Assembly (NCBI GenBank): GCA_964533215.1
Contig: CAZHLJ010000002.1
Span: forward strand, 124,001-188,000
DNA: 64,000 bases
From: Bact-08 sp964533215
GTDB lineage: Bacteria; Bacteroidota; Bacteroidia; Bacteroidales; UBA932
Direction: 5' to 3'
Part shown: one piece after another, positions 1 through 7,707 of the stretch
Numbering within the stretch: the first letter of the stretch is position 1
How the letters are laid out: the number at the start of each line of letters is the position of its first letter
Notes under the pieces: model-generated
Seen by the model: the letters and a program-made list of their open reading frames with translations, nothing else
What the model was told of the DNA's origin: nothing
The model's database searches: none
Made by a program: the position numbers and the translations under genes

Positions 1-645
1 GATCCAAACATAATTGACAGGGATGGACTTATGGATCTTGGCCTTTCGTCAAGACAAGCACAGGTGATAATCAACTATCGGAATAGTGGCGGAAAGTTCA
101 GAAAGAGGGAAGATTTCTCAAAGATGTATGTCATATCACCGGAAACCTACGAAAGGCTTAAGAATCTGATCTCAATTGACAGCTGCAGTAATCATCCGGT
201 TCAGGCCGATTCTTCCAGAACTGCCATAAAAGAGAAGTTTGAAGCAAAGAGGATTGTCCGACTGAATATGGCAGACTCCACAGAGTTGGTGTCGCTTCCA
301 GGGATCGGTCCTTACTATGCAAGAAAAATAATTCAGTACAGGGAAAAACTTGGCGGATTTGTTCTAAAAGATCAGCTTCTGGATATATATGGGATAGACA
401 GAGAGAGGTTAAGCCTGTTTGCTGAGAGGGTGGCGCTGGATACAAATGAGATAGTAAAAAAAGATTTTAATGAGGCAACCTTTGAGGATTTGTCAGGGAA
501 TCCTTACATAGGAGGCTATGTGGCAAGGAGCATTATCCGATATCGTGAAAAAAGTGGCAGAGAACTTACGGATTTGGCCAATCTCGTCTTAAATAACATT
601 ATCAGAAAAGAACTCTATAAAATTCTTAAATACTATTTTAGGTAA
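1..645 (+). CDS. ComEA-like helix-hairpin-helix protein (5' end outside window)
   Basis: The reading frame is open to the first base of the window, so the true start lies upstream; the first ATG at 31 falls inside a domain. Three helix-hairpin-helix units are visible. The first contains LGLSSRQAQVIINYRNSGG, the second contains the canonical hairpin LPGIGPYYARKIIQYR, and the third contains NPYIGGYVARSIIRYR. This is the pattern of ComEA-type repeats, which bind DNA without sequence specificity. Bacteroidota carry short proteins of this kind with an N-terminal membrane anchor, which cannot be checked here. The function is unknown. The DNA-binding fold is well supported; a role in DNA uptake would be a guess. 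Confidence 0.8.
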   Translation, partial: DPNIIDRDGLMDLGLSSRQAQVIINYRNSGGKFRKREDFSKMYVISPETYERLKNLISIDSCSNHPVQADSSRTAIKEKFEAKRIVRLNMADSTELVSLPGIGPYYARKIIQYREKLGGFVLKDQLLDIYGIDRERLSLFAERVALDTNEIVKKDFNEATFEDLSGNPYIGGYVARSIIRYREKSGRELTDLANLVLNNIIRKELYKILKYYFR

Positions 646-657
646 TTAATGTTTAAT

Positions 658-665
658 TATCTTTG
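658..665 (+). promoter_or_regulatory. Bacteroidota -7 element upstream of the ABC exporter genes
   Basis: TATCTTTG matches the TAnnTTTG consensus. The -33 region has only a weak TTTA about 17 bases upstream. Transcription would start near 670, giving a leader of roughly 38 bases before the ATG at 708. Confidence 0.5.
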
Positions 666-707
666 TCATAGTAAACAAATATTTCTGAGTTTAACATTGA
701 GTATAGA

Positions 708-1613
708 ATGAGCATCATTAACTGCAATAATGTAGTCAAAAGGTTTAACCAATTCACTGCACTGGATAGAGTAACAATAGATGTACCCAAAGCGACTGTC
801 TTTGGACTGCTAGGTCCTAATGGCGCAGGTAAGACTACGTTGATTAGGATTATAAATCAGATTACAATGCCTGATTCGGGCGAAGTCTTATTTAACGGAA
901 GGCCAATAAAGCAATCAGATATTGAAAAGATCGGATATTTGCCGGAGGAGAGAGGCCTTTACAAAAAAATGAAAGTCGGCGAGCAGGCAATCTATTTCGC
1001 AAGATTGAAAGGAATGGAGAAGGCTCAGGCTACAAAGGAGCTGAAGGAGTGGTTCATTAAATTTGGAATACAGGCATGGTGGAATAAAAAAGTTGAGGAG
1101 CTTTCCAAAGGTATGGCTCAAAAAGTACAGTTCATCACAACGGTATTGCATAAGCCTTCTCTCTTGATTCTGGATGAGCCTTTCAGTGGGTTTGACCCGG
1201 TTAATGTACAGCTGATAAGGAACGAAATCCTGAAAATGAAGGAAAATGGAGCTACCATTATCCTCTCGACACACAATATGGAGTCTGTGGAAGAACTTTG
1301 CGATAATATTGCTCTGATAAACAAATCGAAGCTAGTGATAACAGGAGGCCTTGATGAAATAAGGAGGAATCATGGGAGAAATGAGGTTGAATTACTTTAC
1401 AGATCTACAGATTCTGTAAATTTCCAGAGTAATTCATTCTACAAGGTTGTTCTGGAAGAGGAGCATAAGATGGGAAGAAGAGTAGTCCTGGAGGTTGACA
1501 GAGAGGCGACATCATCCCAAGTGTTGGGTGAGCTGATACAAAAAGTCGACATAGTATCTTATCAGGAACTTATTCCAAGAATGAATGATATTTTTATAAA
1601 ATTGGTTAGCTAA
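708..1613 (+). CDS. ABC transporter ATP-binding protein (NatA-like)
   Basis: This is the cytoplasmic ATPase of an ABC-2 type exporter, 301 residues. Walker A is GPNGAGKTT (about residues 36-44). The signature region is weakly conserved (ELSKGMAQKVQ), Walker B is LLILDEPFSG and the switch histidine is in STHN. The C-terminal 80 residues form the extension usual in NatA/DUF4162-type subunits. The permease starts 10 bases downstream, so the two form one exporter. NatAB pumps sodium in Bacillus, but most relatives have no known substrate and none can be assigned here. A -7 element lies about 43 bases upstream of the start. Confidence 0.88.
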   Translation: MSIINCNNVVKRFNQFTALDRVTIDVPKATVFGLLGPNGAGKTTLIRIINQITMPDSGEVLFNGRPIKQSDIEKIGYLPEERGLYKKMKVGEQAIYFARLKGMEKAQATKELKEWFIKFGIQAWWNKKVEELSKGMAQKVQFITTVLHKPSLLILDEPFSGFDPVNVQLIRNEILKMKENGATIILSTHNMESVEELCDNIALINKSKLVITGGLDEIRRNHGRNEVELLYRSTDSVNFQSNSFYKVVLEEEHKMGRRVVLEVDREATSSQVLGELIQKVDIVSYQELIPRMNDIFIKLVS

Positions 1614-1623
1614 AAAAGGTGTG

Positions 1624-2976
1624 ATGAATACAAGTAAATTATTTCTGATTATTTCAAGAGAGTTTTCAATAAGGGTAAAGAAAAAGTCATTTATTCTGCT
1701 GACTCTGCTGACTCCTGTCTTTTTTGCGGCACTTATTGTCCTACCATCGCTTATAATGACTCTCTCGTCAGGAGAGAAAGGTCAAAAAATACTTGTCGTG
1801 GACAAATCTCATGTGTGCGAACCATACTTTAAAAATACAGAGGCTTATACCTACTCTTTTGATTCAAGCGCGGATGTTGAAAAGATAAAGAAAAACTTTG
1901 CAAAGGAAGACCTATATGCAATGGTGGAGATATCCCAGATGGACTCAGCTTCGAATGTGATAGTATCTGCGTACTCATCCAAGCAGCTCAACATAGATAC
2001 CAAGGAGGAGATTCAAGGAAATGTGAAAAAAGCTGTCGAGAAGGTAAAGATGGGTAAGTATAATATAGAGAATCTGGACTCAATACTCAAAGATGTGAAG
2101 ACTGAAGTCAACGTTAAGACTTTTACATTAAGTGAAGAGGGAGATGAGAAGGCCGGAATGGTTGAATTAAATATGGGAATAGCGTATATTGCTAGTTTCT
2201 TGATATATATGTTTGTTTTTATGTTCGGGTCGATGGTAATGAGAGGTGTGATAGATGAAAAGTCAAATAGGGTAGTGGAGGTGATTGTATCATCGGTAAA
2301 ACCTTTTGAGCTCATGCTAGGTAAGATACTTGGGGTAGGGTCTGTTGCTTTGCTGCAATTCCTTATCTGGATTGCCCTGACTGCAGGAATTACTTTTGGA
2401 ACTCTTTCATTTATGGGTGCAGATAAAATGATTGCTGGAGCTGAAATGACGCAACAGATTTCAGGTACACAACTCTCAGGCAATACTTCAGGAGCCGTAG
2501 CCGCACTCTCTGCAAATAATTCCCCAATGGGTGATATATTGACAGCTCTTTCCGGAATCAACTTCATTTCAATAATTCTTACGTTTCTTATTTTCTTTGT
2601 CCTTGGTTACCTTTTGTATGCCTCTTTATTTGCGGCAGTAGGATCAGCGGTGGACAATGAGGCTGATACCCAGCAACTCACACTGCCTGTCACTCTCCCA
2701 CTGATTATAGGTCTGTTTATCATGCTTCATACATTCCAACATCCTGACAGCAGCTTGTCCTTCTGGGGATCGATGATTCCTTTCACCTCACCTATGGTAA
2801 TGATGGCTAGAGTACCCTTCGGAGTACCTGTCTGGCAGATGATTCTCTCTATCGGACTTTTGTTTGTAACGTTCCTGCTTATGACATATCTCTCTGCCAA
2901 AATTTACAGGGTGGGTATTTTGATGTATGGAAAGAAGGCAAGTTGGAAAGATTTAATGAAATGGCTTAAATTCTAA
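1624..2976 (+). CDS. ABC-2 type permease (NatB-like)
   Basis: This is the 450-residue membrane subunit paired with the upstream ATPase. One transmembrane helix near residues 23-45 is followed by a soluble region of about 130 residues. Five or more membrane helices fill the C-terminal half, and the motif RGVIDEKSNRVVEVIVSS is typical of NatB/ABC-2 permeases. An in-frame GTG stands directly before the ATG at 1624; the ATG is preferred because nothing favours the GTG. A serine-rich loop in the C-terminal half, around residues 285-310, is probably extracytoplasmic. The substrate is unknown. Confidence 0.85.
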   Translation: MNTSKLFLIISREFSIRVKKKSFILLTLLTPVFFAALIVLPSLIMTLSSGEKGQKILVVDKSHVCEPYFKNTEAYTYSFDSSADVEKIKKNFAKEDLYAMVEISQMDSASNVIVSAYSSKQLNIDTKEEIQGNVKKAVEKVKMGKYNIENLDSILKDVKTEVNVKTFTLSEEGDEKAGMVELNMGIAYIASFLIYMFVFMFGSMVMRGVIDEKSNRVVEVIVSSVKPFELMLGKILGVGSVALLQFLIWIALTAGITFGTLSFMGADKMIAGAEMTQQISGTQLSGNTSGAVAALSANNSPMGDILTALSGINFISIILTFLIFFVLGYLLYASLFAAVGSAVDNEADTQQLTLPVTLPLIIGLFIMLHTFQHPDSSLSFWGSMIPFTSPMVMMARVPFGVPVWQMILSIGLLFVTFLLMTYLSAKIYRVGILMYGKKASWKDLMKWLKF

Positions 2977-2980
2977 GCCT

Positions 2981-3730
2981 ATGAGAAGGATACTATTATT
3001 ACAGATTTTATTACTGTTTGCAACTACAATATTTGCACAGGAACTCCGCTTTAAATACAAAGGAAGCAGAATTCTCATGGATAGTACCCTTAATGCACCT
3101 CTGGAACCTTTTGTTAAATCAATAATTGACCTCTACAAGCCTGAAATGGACAAGATAATGCAGGAGGTTGTCGGGTATACTGAAGGGGAAATGCGTTCTG
3201 CAAGACCTGAAAGCCTGTTGTCAAATTTTGCGGTGGATGCATTGCTGGAATTTGGACAAAAGCACAGTAAGGGTAAGGTTGACTTCTCTTTAACCAACTT
3301 TGGAGGTATAAGGGCGGCACTTCCCAAAGGCAATGTGAGAAGATATGATATATATTCAATCTTCCCTTTCGAGAACTATGTTGTTGTCTTGGATTTAAAG
3401 GGTAGTTCTGTAAGGAAGCTTTTTGAGTCATTTGCGGCAGATAAAGTGGAGGCCTTGTCATATAATGTAAAACTTGAAATCGAAGGGCAGGAGCTTAAAC
3501 TGGCTTCGATAGATGGGGCTCCTGTTGACGACAATAAGACGTACAGGTTGGTTACAATAGATTTCTTGATGAGTGGGGGAGACAATGTCCTTGCTTTAAA
3601 AGATGCATTGGCCGTTGAGCAGACCGGCATGCTTATAAGAGATGCAATATTTGAAAAGATAGCTGAATCGACAAAGCGAGGCGAACCAATAGAGTCGGTA
3701 TATTCCCACAGGGTAAAGATTAAAAAATAG
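2981..3730 (+). CDS. Secreted 5'-nucleotidase C-terminal-domain protein
   Basis: The 249-residue protein starts with a signal peptide (MRRILLLQILLLFATTIFAQ). The rest matches the substrate-binding C-terminal domain of UshA-type 5'-nucleotidases: LTNFGGIRAALPKG supplies the Asn/Arg phosphate-side motif, FPFENYVVVLDLKG follows it, and TIDFLMSGGDN matches the loop containing the stacking residues. The metallophosphatase domain is absent and is encoded by the next gene, four bases downstream. This order is reversed relative to the single-chain enzyme. The two products probably meet in the periplasm to hydrolyse nucleotides. The split is known in Bacteroidota, so this is not read as a broken gene. 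Confidence 0.86.
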   Translation: MRRILLLQILLLFATTIFAQELRFKYKGSRILMDSTLNAPLEPFVKSIIDLYKPEMDKIMQEVVGYTEGEMRSARPESLLSNFAVDALLEFGQKHSKGKVDFSLTNFGGIRAALPKGNVRRYDIYSIFPFENYVVVLDLKGSSVRKLFESFAADKVEALSYNVKLEIEGQELKLASIDGAPVDDNKTYRLVTIDFLMSGGDNVLALKDALAVEQTGMLIRDAIFEKIAESTKRGEPIESVYSHRVKIKK

Positions 3731-3734
3731 CAAT

Positions 3735-4574
3735 ATGAGTATTTCGGTTCAAATCAGAGGGGTTGTTATTGCAATCTTATTGGGGTTTCTCTCTTATACG
3801 GGATTTTCTCAGGATTTGGTTATACTGCATACCAATGATACCCATAGCAATATTGAACCGTTAACAAGCGGGAAAAACGCTGGAATGGGTGGAGTTCAAA
3901 GAAGAGCCAACTATTTCAAACAGGTGCGTGAGGGTAACCCAAACGTGCTTATCCTGGATGCTGGAGACTATAACCAAGGTACTCCATATTTCACTCTATT
4001 TGGCGGGGTTATGGAGGTAAAACTTTGCAACGCAATGGGCTATGACGCTATCTGTCTTGGGAATCATGAATTTGACAACGGTCAGCAACAACTTGCTGAT
4101 AGACTTAAAAATGCTGAATATCCCACTCTTTGTGCAAATTATGACTTTTCAAGAAGTCCTTTGAAAGGTGTGGTTAAGCCATATACTATTGTTTATAAGG
4201 GAGGCAGGAAGATCGGCTTAATTGGCCTTCTTTTGGATTTGAAAGGTTTTGTGTCGGAGGAGGCAAGAGCCAATATAGTTTATAAAAACCCGATTGATGT
4301 AGCAAACAGGATTGCCAGAAAGCTTAAGGTAAGACAAAAATGTGACCTTGTAATAGTCCTGAGTCATCTAGGATTCGATGGCGGTAACAGGATAAACCCG
4401 TCCGATACAGAGCTGGCAGGTTACAGCAAGGATATAGATATAATCATAGGAGGACATTCACATACATTCCTTGAAAAGCCTGTTATTATGACAAACAGTT
4501 GTGGAAAAGGGGTACTTGTAAACCAGACAGGAGCTGCAGGAATATATGTCGGCAGGTTGGATATTACCTTCTAG
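3735..4574 (+). CDS. Secreted 5'-nucleotidase N-terminal metallophosphatase
   Basis: A signal peptide of about 25 residues ends at SQ. The remainder is a calcineurin-like metallophosphatase with all metal-binding motifs in order: LHTNDTHSN (DxH), GDYNQGTP, GNHEFDN, VLSHLG and GGHSHTF. At 279 residues it covers only the catalytic domain of a UshA-type enzyme; the nucleotide-binding domain is the preceding gene. The signal peptide indicates periplasmic nucleotide scavenging. The gene is convergent with the acyl-CoA ligase and shares the tetranucleotide CTAG with it, which reads as TAG stop on both strands. Confidence 0.9.
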   Translation: MSISVQIRGVVIAILLGFLSYTGFSQDLVILHTNDTHSNIEPLTSGKNAGMGGVQRRANYFKQVREGNPNVLILDAGDYNQGTPYFTLFGGVMEVKLCNAMGYDAICLGNHEFDNGQQQLADRLKNAEYPTLCANYDFSRSPLKGVVKPYTIVYKGGRKIGLIGLLLDLKGFVSEEARANIVYKNPIDVANRIARKLKVRQKCDLVIVLSHLGFDGGNRINPSDTELAGYSKDIDIIIGGHSHTFLEKPVIMTNSCGKGVLVNQTGAAGIYVGRLDITF

Positions 4575-6268
4575 TTCTCATTCTTGATATACAGATACCT
4601 TTTTATCTTCTGGGTTGCAGTTTTTTCGAACTGTTTAGGGTGATCAACAACAACGGATATTTTAGAAAATTTGTTTACCCTAGCGTTGACATAATCTGAA
4701 ACCTCTTTTTTCAGCTGCTCAATCTTTTCATTGAAAATCCTGACAGCCTCTTCCTTCTTCTCTTCGTAGCTCTTTACCAGTTGGCCTTTTGTCTCATAAT
4801 ATGCATTCAGTGCATCCTCTTTAGCCTCATTGAGAGCTTTGATCTTTTCCGGACTGAAATGTACCAAAGCAACCAGTTTTCCCTTGTATTCAGTGACCAG
4901 AGACTCCTCTACCATTGAATGGCCATTGATTACGGACTCAATCTCTTCAGGGTATATGTTTTCACCGCTTGGCCCAAGTATCATATTGGTAAGCCTTCCT
5001 TTTATATAGAGACGACCTTTTTTGTCAATAATTCCAAGGTCCTTGGTTCTGAACCAACCGTCTTTGGTATATGCCTGTTCTGTAGCTTCAGGGTTTTTGT
5101 AATACCCCATCATTATGTTAGGTCCTTTTGCGACAATCTCTCCTTCGCCGGTCTGAGGGTTAGGATTATCAATCCTTAGAAAAATTCCATGAATTGCCGG
5201 GCCGGTAGACTGCCATTTGACCATAGATGGGATTGCTCCTGCAAGAAGTGGACACGCTTCGGTCATACCATAACCTATAGCATAAGGAAATTTTGCTTCA
5301 TAAAGGAATCTCTCCACCTCTCCGTCCAGTTTTGCCCCACCAACACCAAAGAAACGAATCCTTCCACCAAACGTCTCCATTAGTTTTTTCCCGGCAATCC
5401 TGTGAAGCAGCTTTCTTCCAAAAGTTGTTTTATATAAAGCCGCAGTGATTTTGTTTGCCTGGAATTTCGCCAGGACAGCAGATTTGTATATTTTCTCAAT
5501 CACAAGCGGAACACTAAGCATTGTAGTCGGGCGGATCTCTTTCAAAGCCTGCATCAATATAGATGGAGTAGGGGCCTTCTCTATGAAATAGACTGATGCA
5601 CCACTCATCATTGGCAGCATCATGCTTAAGCTGTTTTCAAGTGTATGGGAAAGAGGAAGAATGGACAGCCAGATATCCCACTCAAAGCTTGGGCGCAATT
5701 TAAAAGCGGCGTAAAGATGTGTACAAAGGTTTTTGTGGCTGAGCATCACACCTTTTGAATTACCGGTCGTGCCTGATGTGTATATTATTGCAGCAAGATC
5801 TTCTGATTTTGAAAGTTCAATATCTGCCGGATTGCAATTTTTAGCCTGGTGCAATACCTCAAAAGAGTCGATTTCTATGACAATAGTGAGACTTTCGATT
5901 ATCTCCTTAGAAATTTTATAAAAAAGTTTTTTTGAGATAAACAGAGCTTTGGATTCAGAGTGGGTGATAATATTAGTAACTTCATGTGCAGAAAAGTCAG
6001 GCAAGATAGGTACTACCACTCTTCCGAAAGCTACGGCAGAGAAGTATGCAACCGGCCAGTTAGGCATATTCTGACTTAAAATTCCGACTTTATCACCTTT
6101 TCCTATTCCGGCATTGCTCAATATTTGAGAAACTACAACTGTTTTTGCTCCGAATTCCTGGTAGGTGTAAGAATCACCGTTGATATATGCAAAAGCCCTA
6201 TTGGTTTTGAATGTGTCTGTACAATAAGTGAATAGGTCCCTTAGAGTTTCAAATTCCTTAATTTTCAT
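4571..6268 (-). CDS. AMP-forming long-chain acyl-CoA ligase
   Basis: The 565-residue enzyme belongs to the ANL superfamily, which activates a carboxylic acid with ATP and then forms the CoA thioester. The P-loop signature is IIYTSGTTGNSKGVMLSH, the A5 motif is GYGMTEACPL, A7/A8 contain GWFRTKDLG and LYIKGRLTNMILGPSGENIYPEE, read as two segments, and a C-terminal lysine lies in EKTATQKIKR. An unusual charged, heptad-like stretch of about 60 residues rich in Glu and Lys (roughly 472-535) is inserted in the C-terminal domain and looks like a coiled coil. The acyltransferase lies 38 bases upstream on the same strand, suggesting joint use in lipid acylation or fatty-acid recycling. The acyl chain length is inferred from family resemblance only. 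Confidence 0.87.
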   Translation of the reverse strand: MKIKEFETLRDLFTYCTDTFKTNRAFAYINGDSYTYQEFGAKTVVVSQILSNAGIGKGDKVGILSQNMPNWPVAYFSAVAFGRVVVPILPDFSAHEVTNIITHSESKALFISKKLFYKISKEIIESLTIVIEIDSFEVLHQAKNCNPADIELSKSEDLAAIIYTSGTTGNSKGVMLSHKNLCTHLYAAFKLRPSFEWDIWLSILPLSHTLENSLSMMLPMMSGASVYFIEKAPTPSILMQALKEIRPTTMLSVPLVIEKIYKSAVLAKFQANKITAALYKTTFGRKLLHRIAGKKLMETFGGRIRFFGVGGAKLDGEVERFLYEAKFPYAIGYGMTEACPLLAGAIPSMVKWQSTGPAIHGIFLRIDNPNPQTGEGEIVAKGPNIMMGYYKNPEATEQAYTKDGWFRTKDLGIIDKKGRLYIKGRLTNMILGPSGENIYPEEIESVINGHSMVEESLVTEYKGKLVALVHFSPEKIKALNEAKEDALNAYYETKGQLVKSYEEKKEEAVRIFNEKIEQLKKEVSDYVNARVNKFSKISVVVDHPKQFEKTATQKIKRYLYIKNEN

Positions 6269-6274
6269 TAATAG

Positions 6275-6288
6275 CGATTAGTTAATCG
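6275..6288. repeat. Short inverted repeat between acyltransferase and acyl-CoA ligase genes
   Basis: CGATTA and TAATCG form six-base arms around a two-base centre, 7 to 20 bases upstream of the ligase start codon. It could be a small operator or chance; no regulator is linked to it. Confidence 0.25.
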
Positions 6289-6306
6289 GTGTAATTATCA
6301 CAAGAA

Positions 6307-6867
6307 TCATTCCAAATCACTTCCAGGAGTGAATTTTTTGGGGAACTTTCCTTGTACACCTTTATCTTTATACCACTGTCGGATTTTCTTTAAATCTCCT
6401 TGGGCATCATCAGTTATTTCAAATTTGACCCCTCTTCCGACCTCTTTTTTGCCCCAGTCGAAGTATCCAAGATATACAGGGACATTTGCTGCTTTAGCAA
6501 TAGTGTGAAAACCCGTTTTCCATTTTTCAGTTGCATCCCTTGTTCCTTCAGGTGCAATAGCCAGATGCAGACTCTCCCTGGAATTGAATTCCTCAATAAT
6601 CTGTCTGGTAAGAGTCGCCCCTTTATTTTTATCCAGAGGTATTCCACCCATTCGTTTCAAGATAGGTCCCATTGGACCTTTGAAGAAATCTCCCTTAATC
6701 ATTATATTAGCCGAGGCACCGAAGGAGTGATAATATAGGTATGAAACAACGAAATCCCATGCAGAGGTATGAGGGACGCCTAGAATGATGCACTTTGGTT
6801 CAGGCACAGGAGGTTCCATTGCCTTCCAGCCTGCAATCCTCAGTAAAAACCGACATAAATATTTCAT
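6307..6867 (-). CDS. PlsC-like lysophospholipid acyltransferase
   Basis: The 186-residue protein has the acyltransferase HX4D box (HTSAWD, near residue 33), and the substrate-phosphate motif APEGTRDATEKWKTG. These two motifs define the PlsC/LPLAT fold, which transfers acyl groups to glycerophospholipid or related acceptors at the inner membrane. The form with HTSxWD and a short chain is common in bacteria and distinct from housekeeping PlsC, so the acceptor is uncertain. It lies upstream of the acyl-CoA ligase on the same strand with a 38-base gap. A -7 element is present upstream. Confidence 0.85.
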   Translation of the reverse strand: MKYLCRFLLRIAGWKAMEPPVPEPKCIILGVPHTSAWDFVVSYLYYHSFGASANIMIKGDFFKGPMGPILKRMGGIPLDKNKGATLTRQIIEEFNSRESLHLAIAPEGTRDATEKWKTGFHTIAKAANVPVYLGYFDWGKKEVGRGVKFEITDDAQGDLKKIRQWYKDKGVQGKFPKKFTPGSDLE

Positions 6868-6885
6868 TATTTATATAATTTGGGG

Positions 6886-6893
6886 CAAATGTA
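6886..6893 (-). promoter_or_regulatory. -7 element for the acyltransferase / acyl-CoA ligase pair
   Basis: On the minus strand the sequence reads TACATTTG, a full TAnnTTTG match 18 bases before the acyltransferase ATG. No clear -33 TTTG is seen. Confidence 0.45.
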
Positions 6894-6912
6894 ATCAATA
6901 AATGCTATTGTT

Positions 6913-7707
6913 CTATCTTAAATATTCCAGTACGGAAAGTACAGGAAGGTGATCGGAAGCATTTATGCTCTGTAATACTTTATGGGATACGACTCGTAAC
7001 ATAGGCGTTTTGCTGAAAAAGATGTAGTCAATCGTAACATTCGGATCCATATTCGGGAAAGTGCAGACATACTCTTTTGTTGTGCTTGAATACCGCTCTT
7101 CCATAAATTTTATCTCATTGCTGGAAGGGGCTGCGTTAAAATCGCCACCCAATATTACTGGCCTTCTTTCTCTTGAAAGTATTGAGTCAATTTGAGTAAC
7201 TTCCACCTCTCTTAGCCTTGAAGATAAATCAAGATGAGTGCATGCAAGCAGGATTTTTCGCTTGTCTTTTAGAGTGACTAAGGCAGTTCCCAAAACTCTC
7301 TGTTCGCTATCTCCCTCTTTGTATAAAGGATGGACTGAAGCAGAGTCAAGAGAGTATGAAGATAATATTGTCACGCCGTATTCACCACCGGCAAGATCAA
7401 TTGCTTTGAAAAACCGGAAAAATTTTAAACCGGATCTATCGGATAATTCCTGAGCCTGGTCAATTCCTCCTACTCGGCTGGTGCGGACATCTGTCTCCTG
7501 AATAAATGCAATATCTACATTGTTTGATCTGATTATCTCAGCAATGGCATCCACATCTATCTTGCCTTTTACTGCCGGAGGATTGCAATGGTGGACGTTA
7601 TATGTCATGACATTAATTTTAACACTCTTCTGCCTGTCAGGAATCTCTCGTGAAAATCCAAACGAAAAGGTTATTATTGTAAGTAAGACTATTAACGTTG
7701 TTTTCAT
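6913..7707 (-). CDS. Secreted endonuclease/exonuclease/phosphatase family protein
   Basis: This is a 264-residue protein with a signal peptide (about residues 1-19). The EEP (DNase I-like) fold motifs are present: MTYNVHHCN near the metal site, IQETDVRTSR with the metal-binding Glu, LGGDFNAAPSS, and the C-terminal SDHLPV catalytic pair. Members cleave phosphodiesters in nucleic acids, inositol phosphates or sphingolipids, and the substrate cannot be read from the sequence. The start codon overlaps the stop of the CoA-disulfide reductase gene as ATGA, so the two are translationally coupled, although no biochemical link is obvious. Confidence 0.87.
   Translation of the reverse strand: MKTTLIVLLTIITFSFGFSREIPDRQKSVKINVMTYNVHHCNPPAVKGKIDVDAIAEIIRSNNVDIAFIQETDVRTSRVGGIDQAQELSDRSGLKFFRFFKAIDLAGGEYGVTILSSYSLDSASVHPLYKEGDSEQRVLGTALVTLKDKRKILLACTHLDLSSRLREVEVTQIDSILSRERRPVILGGDFNAAPSSNEIKFMEERYSSTTKEYVCTFPNMDPNVTIDYIFFSKTPMLRVVSHKVLQSINASDHLPVLSVLEYLR

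Noticed and set aside
2981..4574. 5'-nucleotidase broken by a frameshift
   Set aside because: The two parts are in reversed order and each has its own signal peptide, so they are separate genes.
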